Shown: positions 1-5,346 of the stretch, piece after piece
Layout: each line of letters starts with the position of its first letter
Numbering within the stretch: the first letter of the stretch is position 1
DNA from: Candidatus Bathyarchaeota archaeon
Lineage (GTDB): Archaea > Thermoproteota > Bathyarchaeia > TCS64
Reading direction: 5' to 3'
Length of the DNA: 8,058 nucleotides
Assembly (NCBI GenBank): GCA_026014515.1
Contig: JAOZIG010000155.1
Span: 1 to 8,058, forward strand
The notes under the pieces: generated by a model
Database searches by the model: none
Seen by the model: only the letters and a program-made list of their open reading frames with translations
Told to the model about the DNA's origin: nothing
Translations under genes and position numbers: made by a program

Positions 1-227
1 AACATACCGTCGAGCTTGATAATGGCTCCAGTGTATTGTCTCTCACTAACCATATTCAACGCGATACAGGACATACCAGAGGAGGCTACTTGGGTGAGTT
101 CAAGGTAGGTGGACCAGACCTTGGAATCATGGTCAATGGTAAGAACATTGATTTGCTTGATGGTGTAGATACCAAGCTCTGCGATGAGGATGATGTAGTC
201 ATCATGCCTTTCGTAGTAGGCGGTTAA
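1..227 (+). CDS. MoaD/ThiS-like beta-grasp sulfur-carrier protein, 5' end outside window
   Basis: This is a partial gene. The reading frame is open to the left edge (first full codon at position 3), so the real start lies upstream; the internal TTG at 36 is unlikely to be the start, because the residues before it (HTVELDNGSSV) look like the first beta-strand and turn of a MoaD-type fold. About 74 residues are visible. The protein ends in VVGG, the Gly-Gly tail that in MoaD and ThiS is activated and carries sulfur as a thiocarboxylate. The stretch 'IMVNGKNID...LCDEDDVVIMPFVVGG' matches the usual 'VNG...L.dGDeV.i.P.v.GG' pattern. MoaD-like genes commonly sit beside AOR genes in archaea and are thought to supply dithiolene sulfur for the pyranopterin of the tungsten cofactor. 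The AOR gene starts 87 bases downstream, which supports that role here. A ThiS or ubiquitin-like modifier role cannot be excluded. Confidence 0.82.
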   Translation, partial: HTVELDNGSSVLSLTNHIQRDTGHTRGGYLGEFKVGGPDLGIMVNGKNIDLLDGVDTKLCDEDDVVIMPFVVGG

Positions 228-236
228 TTCTTTTTC
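228..236 (+). terminator. T-rich transcription terminator after the MoaD-like gene
   Basis: Immediately after the TAA stop comes TTCTTTTTC, a pyrimidine tract with five consecutive T (231-235) and no preceding hairpin. This is the form of intrinsic terminator usual in archaea. It suggests that the MoaD-like gene and the AOR gene are at least partly transcribed separately. Confidence 0.4.
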
Positions 237-272
237 AAAGCAGCGATTTGTTTGCCGTTACCTATCGATGGT

Positions 273-285
273 AAAAAGCTTAAGC
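273..285 (+). promoter_or_regulatory. Possible BRE/TATA promoter for the AOR gene
   Basis: AAAAAGCTTAAGC resembles a purine-rich BRE followed by a weak TATA element. Its centre is about 33 bases before the ATG at 315, so a start site roughly 26 bases downstream would leave a leader of only about 7 bases. No Shine-Dalgarno sequence is visible before the ATG, consistent with a nearly leaderless mRNA. Confidence 0.35.
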
Positions 286-314
286 ATGGTCAATGATTCT
301 GATAACCGATAAAC

Positions 315-2147
315 ATGAAGGGATGGAATGGAAAAATCCTCAGAGTAGACCTATCAAAAGGAACATCAAAGATCACAACCTACACTGAGGACATAGCCAA
401 ACGCTTCATCGGTGGAAGAGGACTTGCAGTCAAACTCCTATGGGATGAACTACCCCAAGGAGCAGACCCCCTCGGACCCGAAAACATGCTAATATTCGCA
501 GCAGGACCATACACAGCCTATACCGTACCCAACAGCGGTAAGATGGTAGTAGCCGCCAAGAGCCCCCTCACAGGAGGCTATGGTGACGGTAACCTTGGAA
601 CCCGTGCAGCGGTAAACATGAGAAAATGTGGACTCGACGCAGTCGTAGTCACAGGAAAATCAGAGAAACCAGTCTACATCTCAGTTGTAGACGATAAAGT
701 GGAGATACTGGATGCCACACATCTCTGGGGCAAGGACAGCTACGTCACAGAGGACTGGCTATTAGAGAAACACGGCAAAGCCACAGGCGTACTCATCATC
801 GGACAGAGTGGTGAAAACCTCTGTAATATCGCCACGGTAGTCGCCCAGAAGGGCAGAGCCGGTGGACGCCCCGGAATGGGTGCGGTCATGGGCAGCAAGC
901 ACCTCAAGGCACTCATATTCAACGGTAAACGGGATATTCCCGCAGCTCATCCAGAGGAGTTGAAGAAGCTTGGTAAGGAGGGCTTCGACAAGATACCCAA
1001 GTTTGATGCCTTCCCCTACTGGAAGAAAGTAGGCACAATGCAGGCAGCTGACATGATGCAAACAGCATCAGCCCTACCCACACGCAACTTCAGCGAAGGC
1101 CAATTCGAGCACATTGACAACGTCAACGGCGACGCAGTACACGCAGCCACAGTAACTCAACGTGGATGCCCCAACTGCAACATGATCTGTGGAAACACCA
1201 TCATCGACAGCGAGGGAATCGAGTCTGAGCTAGACTACGAGAACGTAACCATGCTTGGACCAAACATCGGCGTAGGCGACCTTGCGCAGGTAGGCACCCT
1301 GAACAGGATATGTGACGAGCTTGGATTGGACACCATTGGTGCAGGAAGCTGTATAGGCTTCGCTATGGAGTGCGCCGAGAAGGGACTCGTTGACATGGAC
1401 CTAAAGTTCGGTGACTTTGAAGGCGCAAAGAAGCTTCTCTACGAGATGGCTGATATGAAGGGGCACGGAGCCCTATTCGGTAAAGGCACAAGAGCCGCAG
1501 CCAAAGAACTGGGCGGAGAAGCACCTGACTACGCTATTCACGTCAAAGGCTTAGAGGTCAGCGCATACGATTGCCACTACTGCCCCGGAATGGCGCTAAG
1601 CTTCGGTACAAGCCCCATAGGTGCACACCACAAGGACGCTTGGGTCATCAGCTGGGAGATAAGCAGCGGCATCAGAGGCGAGTACGGACCAGAGAAAGCC
1701 GACAAGGTAATCGAGTTCCAGCGCATCAGAGGCGGACTGTTTGAGACAATTGTTTCATGCCGGTTCCCATGGATCGAGCTAGGGTACCCGCTTGAGGACT
1801 ACCCCAAGTACTTTGAGGCAGCCACAGGCGTCAAGATGAGTCTTGATGATATGTGGAAGATGGGCGACAGAGTATATGCCTTGATCAGGGCATTCTGGGC
1901 CCGTGAATACGGTGAGGAGTGGAGTCGCAAGATGGACTATCCACCAGTACGCTGGTTCAAGCACCCACTACCAAAGGGACCACTAGAAGGTAAACACCTT
2001 GATGAGGCGAAATACGACAAGCTGCTAACATCCTACTACGATAAACGTGGCTGGGATGACAGGGGAATCCCCACAAAGGCTACCCTGAAGGAGCTTGACT
2101 TGGCAGAGGAAGCCGAAGAACTAGCCAAATACGTCAAGGTTTCTTAA
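315..2147 (+). CDS. Aldehyde:ferredoxin oxidoreductase family tungstoenzyme
   Basis: A 610-residue cytoplasmic enzyme, the usual AOR-family length. Family members oxidise aldehydes (or run related low-potential reactions) using a tungsten bis-pyranopterin and one [4Fe-4S] cluster, passing electrons to ferredoxin. The N-terminal pterin-binding domain is clear: 'MKGWNGKILRVDLSKG', 'FIGGRGLAVKLLWDELP', 'SPLTGGYGDGNLGTRAAVNM' and 'GRAGGRPGMGAVMGSK'. The cluster ligands are present as C285-x2-C288-x3-C292 and C482, matching C288/C291/C295/C494 of the Pyrococcus furiosus enzyme. The first pterin motif, D334-ELGL-D339, is intact. E309 and H438/H439 fall where the Pyrococcus active-site Glu and His lie. 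The second motif, normally DxxGLC, reads E477-TIVS-C482. Next to the active-site His region is an unusual 'YDCHYCPGM' with C420 and C423. The C-terminus ('YDKLLTSYYDKRGWDDRGIP') is typical, so the gene is complete. Substrate cannot be assigned. Confidence 0.95.
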   Translation: MKGWNGKILRVDLSKGTSKITTYTEDIAKRFIGGRGLAVKLLWDELPQGADPLGPENMLIFAAGPYTAYTVPNSGKMVVAAKSPLTGGYGDGNLGTRAAVNMRKCGLDAVVVTGKSEKPVYISVVDDKVEILDATHLWGKDSYVTEDWLLEKHGKATGVLIIGQSGENLCNIATVVAQKGRAGGRPGMGAVMGSKHLKALIFNGKRDIPAAHPEELKKLGKEGFDKIPKFDAFPYWKKVGTMQAADMMQTASALPTRNFSEGQFEHIDNVNGDAVHAATVTQRGCPNCNMICGNTIIDSEGIESELDYENVTMLGPNIGVGDLAQVGTLNRICDELGLDTIGAGSCIGFAMECAEKGLVDMDLKFGDFEGAKKLLYEMADMKGHGALFGKGTRAAAKELGGEAPDYAIHVKGLEVSAYDCHYCPGMALSFGTSPIGAHHKDAWVISWEISSGIRGEYGPEKADKVIEFQRIRGGLFETIVSCRFPWIELGYPLEDYPKYFEAATGVKMSLDDMWKMGDRVYALIRAFWAREYGEEWSRKMDYPPVRWFKHPLPKGPLEGKHLDEAKYDKLLTSYYDKRGWDDRGIPTKATLKELDLAEEAEELAKYVKVS

Positions 2148-2162
2148 TCTCTCTTCTTTTTT
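2148..2162 (+). terminator. T-rich terminator after the AOR gene
   Basis: The tract TCTCTCTTCTTTTTT begins directly after the AOR stop codon and ends in six T (2157-2162). No hairpin precedes it. This fits archaeal intrinsic termination and separates the AOR gene from the surface-protein gene. Confidence 0.55.
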
Positions 2163-2197
2163 GGAACAATCATTTCATATCGTTTCTAGGCATCCCT

Positions 2198-2208
2198 AAA
2201 GTATTAAC
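2198..2208 (+). promoter_or_regulatory. BRE/TATA promoter for the surface-protein gene
   Basis: AAAGTATTAAC matches the archaeal BRE-TATA pattern well. Counting about 26-27 bases from the centre of the AT-rich core puts transcription start near 2230, almost on the ATG at 2232. This implies a leaderless mRNA and favours ATG 2232 over the in-frame TTG codons at 2220 and 2223. Confidence 0.5.
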
Positions 2209-2231
2209 AAGTATATTCCTTGTTGAGAATA

Positions 2232-3524
2232 ATGAAGAGAATACTAACAACGGTACTCCTCGTAACCTTAACAATAATAGCGAACTTTCAAGCACCATTG
2301 ATCCAAGCAGCTGGGACAGGTGGTATGCCTATGCCGGAACTTTATGACTGGGCTGAGCTAGGGCAAGGGCTCGCCCATAGGGTGAACCGAACCGACTTGG
2401 TTCCATCAAATTTCCGTAATAATTACACTGGTGGCACCCCACAGCTTCTTCAGTTTAGGAACATGGTGATGGAGGTCAACTGCACACGTAATATGACCAT
2501 GAACATCACCAGTGAGGATGATGTAAACATGCCATACCTTGCCATGAACATCAAGACAGAGCGCAATATGCACATGACCATCAACGCCAAGGCGTCTCCC
2601 CCAGAGAACATCCCTGGTCCAGCGCAAGGTATCAACCAGTACATGCAGATTGAGACCAACAGCACAGGACCAATGAACGCCACCCTCAGATATTACATGA
2701 ATCAGACCCAGCTTGAACTAGAGCTAGGCTCTGGGTTCAATATGAGCAGGATGACTTGGTGCTACTGGAACGAGACAGACTGGGAGCCAGTACAAAGCAG
2801 GCTCACAGCTGATGGGTTCCTTGAGGTAAACACCACACACTTCAGCGTATGGACCATTGTTGAACAGGGTCAACCAGAAGAAACAGGCTCAGGTGAGCCA
2901 CAGGGAGAACCCCAGCGCGTCAAGACAATGAACTACACCTACACTGATATGGTGCCACAAGGCTTCACACATCAGGTAGAGAGTAAACAAGCTACCATGT
3001 TCCAGTTCCAGAACACTGGACTCTACATGAACTGCACCAACAGTCTTCAGTTGGAGGTCTCAGCTGAGAACCAGTACAACCAGAAAGCACTGCGTCTTGA
3101 AGTTGATTCAGGTGAAGCACTGAAACTACAGGTTCAACTACGCGAAAGCAAACCAACAGACGTTGATGAACCCGGAAAATACATGGGTTTCTACTGTGAG
3201 ATCGAGCCAAACGCGACAATAACACAAGCCCGTCTTGGAATGGAGATTGACCCCGCTCAGGTTCAGGCGATGAACATGGAGATGGAGCAACTTACATGGG
3301 CTTACTGGAACGGTGAGAACTGGGAACCAGTTGACAGCACTTTAACTGATGAGGATGTCTTGGAGGCTGATACAGACCACTTCAGCACTTGGGCGATCAT
3401 ACAGGTAGAGGAAACAACAGAGCCAGAGACAAGCACTGGAATACCAATGCCCACAGCGTTCATAGCTATAGGCATAGCAGTAGCGTTAATGCTAAGAAAA
3501 GACTCTCTCGGGATTAGTTCTTAA
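2232..3524 (+). CDS. Secreted two-domain surface glycoprotein with C-terminal membrane anchor
   Basis: I chose ATG 2232 (430 residues) over TTG 2220 because it gives a clean signal peptide (MKRILTTVLLVTLTIIANF, cleavage probably near residue 26) and fits the promoter spacing. The mature protein holds two diverged copies of one domain, about residues 46-211 and 244-391, joined by a Gly/Pro/Glu-rich linker. Each copy ends in the same pattern, 'YWN...WEPV...LT...LE...T.HFS.W.I', which resembles the end of domains seen next to archaeal PGF-type sorting signals. Fourteen N-x-S/T sequons are visible, eleven of them in the first copy. Methionine is very abundant, often as MxM. After a Thr/Glu-rich stalk come 'GIPMP', a hydrophobic helix (about 407-423) and 'RKDS', which resembles an archaeosortase-type tripartite tail or a simple anchor. 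I infer an S-layer-associated or envelope protein; no enzymatic motif was seen and the ligand is unknown. Confidence 0.8.
   Translation: MKRILTTVLLVTLTIIANFQAPLIQAAGTGGMPMPELYDWAELGQGLAHRVNRTDLVPSNFRNNYTGGTPQLLQFRNMVMEVNCTRNMTMNITSEDDVNMPYLAMNIKTERNMHMTINAKASPPENIPGPAQGINQYMQIETNSTGPMNATLRYYMNQTQLELELGSGFNMSRMTWCYWNETDWEPVQSRLTADGFLEVNTTHFSVWTIVEQGQPEETGSGEPQGEPQRVKTMNYTYTDMVPQGFTHQVESKQATMFQFQNTGLYMNCTNSLQLEVSAENQYNQKALRLEVDSGEALKLQVQLRESKPTDVDEPGKYMGFYCEIEPNATITQARLGMEIDPAQVQAMNMEMEQLTWAYWNGENWEPVDSTLTDEDVLEADTDHFSTWAIIQVEETTEPETSTGIPMPTAFIAIGIAVALMLRKDSLGISS
2367..3404 (+). repeat. Internal tandem domain duplication (two protein-level repeats)
   Basis: Copy 1 spans about 2367-2864 and copy 2 about 2961-3404. 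Anchors align in order: GLAHRV with GFTHQV, LLQFRNMVMEVNCT with MFQFQNTGLYMNCT, MTWCYWNETDWEPV with LTWAYWNGENWEPV, and HFSVWTIVE with HFSTWAIIQ. Copy 1 has an insertion after GLAHRV. Between the anchors similarity is low, so the duplication is old. Confidence 0.8.
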
Positions 3525-4384
3525 TCCCTATTATTTTTCTCAGGTTCAATATGGATAGTCAGTGACACATTTGGTAATTCGTTCCTTACATCATCTTCAA
3601 GATGATCAGTGAACTCATGTGCCTCCTGTACAGATAAACCGCCGTCTAGACTCAGATGAAGCTCAGCGAACACTTTTTCACCGCTTTTCCTTGTCTTCAA
3701 GTTATGGTAATCCACGAAGCTTTGATGATGCATATCCATTATTCGTTTGATCTCCGTCTCTGAATCGGCACAGGACTCATCCATCAAGCCTCCCCCTGAT
3801 TTCAGCACAAGCCCTACACCCATCCTCAGCACCAGTGCTGCTACTATCATCGCCATCAATGGATCAATCACTGGTATGCCTAGTTGTTCCCCGATGAAGA
3901 GCCCGATAATCACGCCCACTGATGAGATCACATCAGACAACAGATGCTTGGCATCACCCTCCAAGGCAAGGCTGCCTGTCTTATCCGCTGTTCTCATCAA
4001 TAACCATGAGAGAACACCGTTGAGGCTTGTTGCAAACAATGAGATAAACACCGCAATGTTCAACTCAACGAGTTCAACAGGGTTCATCAATCTACCATAT
4101 GCTGCCCAAGCTATCAGCAACCCAGCTACCATGACCAAGAAGCCCTCTATGAAACAGCTGATATTCTCTATCTTCTGATGCCCATACATATGGTCCTCAT
4201 CCGGGGGTTTCTCGCTGATCAAGACGCTGGCAAACATCATCACTGATGCAATGATATTCACAACAGACTCCAATGCGTCTGAGAGAAGGGCAACCGAGCC
4301 ACTGATCCACCAAGCATACAGCTTTACTGCAAATATCAGTACGCCGCCTAGTATCGCTGAGGCTGCGGTGCTCTTCTTATTCAT
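3521..4384 (-). CDS. Cation diffusion facilitator (CDF) family divalent metal transporter
   Basis: A 287-residue inner-membrane protein expected to export Zn2+, Fe2+, Mn2+ or a similar cation in exchange for protons, probably as a dimer. An N-terminal membrane region of about six helices (residues ~8-205) is followed by a cytoplasmic ferredoxin-like dimerisation domain (~210-280). Family signatures are plain: 'SGSVALLSDALESVVN' in helix 2, 'KPPDEDHMYGHQKIENIS' in the following loop, 'LEGDAKHLLSDVISS' in helix 5, and 'HLSLDGGLSVQEAH' plus 'IHIEPE' in the C-terminal domain. The transport site would be E39 and N43 (helix 2) with H147 and D151 (helix 5). The usual helix-2 pair is D or H with D, so metal preference is uncertain. 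The ATG start has a weak GAGGGTG ribosome site about 10 bases upstream. An inverted repeat just upstream may be a metal-responsive operator. Its stop codon overlaps that of the convergent surface-protein gene. Confidence 0.92.
   Translation of the reverse strand: MNKKSTAASAILGGVLIFAVKLYAWWISGSVALLSDALESVVNIIASVMMFASVLISEKPPDEDHMYGHQKIENISCFIEGFLVMVAGLLIAWAAYGRLMNPVELVELNIAVFISLFATSLNGVLSWLLMRTADKTGSLALEGDAKHLLSDVISSVGVIIGLFIGEQLGIPVIDPLMAMIVAALVLRMGVGLVLKSGGGLMDESCADSETEIKRIMDMHHQSFVDYHNLKTRKSGEKVFAELHLSLDGGLSVQEAHEFTDHLEDDVRNELPNVSLTIHIEPEKNNRD
3525..3541 (+). terminator. T-rich terminator after the surface-protein gene, inside the opposing gene
   Basis: TCCCTATTATTTTTCTC follows the TAA directly and contains five T (3534-3538). 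It lies within the 3' end of the convergent transporter gene, so plus-strand transcripts could stop after only a short antisense overlap. Confidence 0.4.
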
Positions 4385-4408
4385 TTGTGCACCCTCATCA
4401 CCCGTTGC

Positions 4409-4438
4409 TTTTAGGCGTTACCTTTAGCATGCCTAAAA
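4409..4438 (-). promoter_or_regulatory. Inverted repeat in the CDF transporter promoter, candidate operator
   Basis: TTTTAGGC (4409-4416) and GCCTAAAA (4431-4438) are perfect 8-base inverted arms around a 14-base spacer. They lie 25-54 bases upstream of the transporter ATG, where the promoter core should be. TTAGG/CCTAA half-sites resemble those bound by DtxR/IdeR-type metal regulators, and the spacer contains an extra CCTTTA. A metal-sensing repressor is an inference; a stem-loop in the tail of the upstream minus-strand transcript is the alternative. Confidence 0.5.
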
Positions 4439-4460
4439 TCTAAGATGATGTTTGTCTTGG

Positions 4461-5252
4461 TTAAACCCCGAGTCGCAGCTGTTTTGGTTTGGGCTTGTAC
4501 TCGGGTATATCCACAGGGTAGTTGATAATCCTTTCAAGATACCCAGAGAACTCATCCAAGAAACTTGGAAGCATGAAAACAGATACACTGGGCATCCGCC
4601 TGTAGATGTTCATCTTAGTCGGTGAAAGTGTGAGGGTTATAGGTACCAATACAGCGTTCTTCCAGCCCTGAACACCGATCTTCTTGGCAACCTCACCGAT
4701 ATGCTTACTCAAGACCTCTGTCTTCTCGATATGAATCTCTATAATGTTACGAGCAGTGCTGTTTCCCATACCTGAAGTATAATGCTTGCACTCAGCGCAC
4801 ACAATATACGGGTAACTGATAGCCAAGACATCGATCTCCCACCTGCGCCCCTCAGCTTTGAACCTGTATCTGCTCATGGTGTTGTAGCCGTTCTCTCTAA
4901 AGACACGAGCCACCAACTCCTCGAACTCAAGCCATCCTAGGCTATTACTCACCTTCTCAAAATCAGCGCCGTTCTTGATGGCTCTCACAGCTAACTCGAT
5001 TCGCTGTTCAACGCTAGCCGAGACTAGATCACCCTTAACCTTGATCAAACCATCGTTCTCAAGTTGTTCAATTATGCTTTGAAGCGCCTCCTCAGTGATG
5101 ACAAGACTCTCCCTTGTATCATTTAGATCAATTGCGCCTTCTTTTGTCCCATCTAGAATATACTGAAGTATGGTTCTCTGAGTAACGCTGTTCAAGATAA
5201 GGTAGAGACCTGAACCCCCATTATAGAAATTTACGCACAAATTGTGTAACAA
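4461..5252 (-). CDS. Winged-helix plus PD-(D/E)XK nuclease-like protein
   Basis: 263 residues from a TTG start; there is no ATG in the first 120 codons. An alternative TTG at 5195 (residue 20, giving 244 residues) sits just before the first recognisable domain and may be the true start. Residues ~22-80 look like a winged helix: 'TQRTILQYILDG', then 'ITEEALQSIIEQLENDGLIKVKGDLV'. Residues ~105-200 resemble the restriction-endonuclease (Mrr-like) fold: 'EFEELVARVFRENGY' as the first helix, then D141 in 'WEIDVLA' and E154-C-K156 in 'VCAECKHY', giving D-x12-ExK. Such proteins cut or bind DNA, but the nuclease core is also found in repair and non-catalytic proteins. No methyltransferase or specificity gene is visible nearby, so a classical restriction system is not supported. 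The gene is divergent from the membrane operon and could act as its DNA-binding regulator. No strong ribosome site was seen. Confidence 0.7.
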   Translation of the reverse strand: MLHNLCVNFYNGGSGLYLILNSVTQRTILQYILDGTKEGAIDLNDTRESLVITEEALQSIIEQLENDGLIKVKGDLVSASVEQRIELAVRAIKNGADFEKVSNSLGWLEFEELVARVFRENGYNTMSRYRFKAEGRRWEIDVLAISYPYIVCAECKHYTSGMGNSTARNIIEIHIEKTEVLSKHIGEVAKKIGVQGWKNAVLVPITLTLSPTKMNIYRRMPSVSVFMLPSFLDEFSGYLERIINYPVDIPEYKPKPKQLRLGV

Positions 5253-5264
5253 TACTACAATTGT
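5236..5264. promoter_or_regulatory. Pair of ACAA/TTGT palindromes near the start of the nuclease-like gene
   Basis: CACAAATTGTG (5236-5246) is an odd-length perfect palindrome around a central A, and ACAATTGT (5257-5264) is a perfect 8-base palindrome. Their centres are about 20 bases apart, close to two helical turns. A further inverted pair, GTAACAA (5246-5252) and TTGTTAC (5269-5275), encloses the second. Placement between the shared promoter core and the coding region of the minus-strand gene suggests an operator, perhaps autoregulatory. AT-rich sequence makes short palindromes likely by chance. Confidence 0.35.
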
Positions 5265-5290
5265 CTCTTTGTTACCTTCACTTCAAGGAT

Positions 5291-5303
5291 GAATATTAAA
5301 TAC
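5291..5303. promoter_or_regulatory. AT-rich promoter core shared by divergent genes
   Basis: GAATATTAAATAC contains TATA-like sequence on both strands. On the plus strand, a start about 27 bases downstream would lie near 5324, leaving a leader of about 23 bases that includes the ribosome site of the membrane operon. On the minus strand, a start near 5269 would leave about 17 bases before the TTG at 5252. One core serving both directions, or two overlapping cores, would both fit. Confidence 0.5.
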
Positions 5304-5330
5304 ATCATGGTTCGTACTATTTTCCGGAGA

Positions 5331-5337
5331 AAGGAGA
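5331..5337 (+). promoter_or_regulatory. Ribosome binding site of the membrane operon's first gene
   Basis: AAGGAGA, whose GGAG ends 10 bases before the ATG at 5347, is a clear Shine-Dalgarno sequence. It supports ATG 5347 as the start and contrasts with the AOR and surface-protein genes, which show none. Confidence 0.6.
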
Positions 5338-5346
5338 CATAACAAT

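Noticed and set aside
36..227. MoaD-like gene starting at TTG 36
   Set aside because: The frame continues to the left edge with residues fitting the first strand of the fold, so the gene is partial and the TTG is an internal Leu codon.
740..1061. Minus-strand open frames of 60 and 99 codons inside the AOR gene
   Set aside because: They overlap conserved AOR coding sequence, have no ribosome site or promoter, and resemble no family.
2220..2231. TTG at 2220 as start of the surface-protein gene
   Set aside because: ATG 2232 gives a typical signal peptide and lies at the predicted transcription start; TTG 2220 would be upstream of it.
2406..3225. Minus-strand open frames inside the surface-protein gene
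   Set aside because: They are shadows of a repetitive, Met/Thr-rich coding sequence; the Met and Val runs mirror CAT and GAC codons on the other strand.
3747..4178. 143-codon plus-strand open frame
   Set aside because: It lies antisense within the CDF transporter, whose family motifs are unmistakable; its translation is low-complexity Ser/Thr/Pro with no recognisable domain.
4439..4460. Strong terminator after the nuclease-like gene
   Set aside because: Only TTTT follows on the minus strand, overlapping the inverted repeat; it is too weak to call, and read-through into the CDF gene is possible.
4461..5252. Type II or Mrr restriction-modification system
   Set aside because: Only a nuclease-like core is present; no methyltransferase or specificity gene lies in the window, so a full system is not supported.
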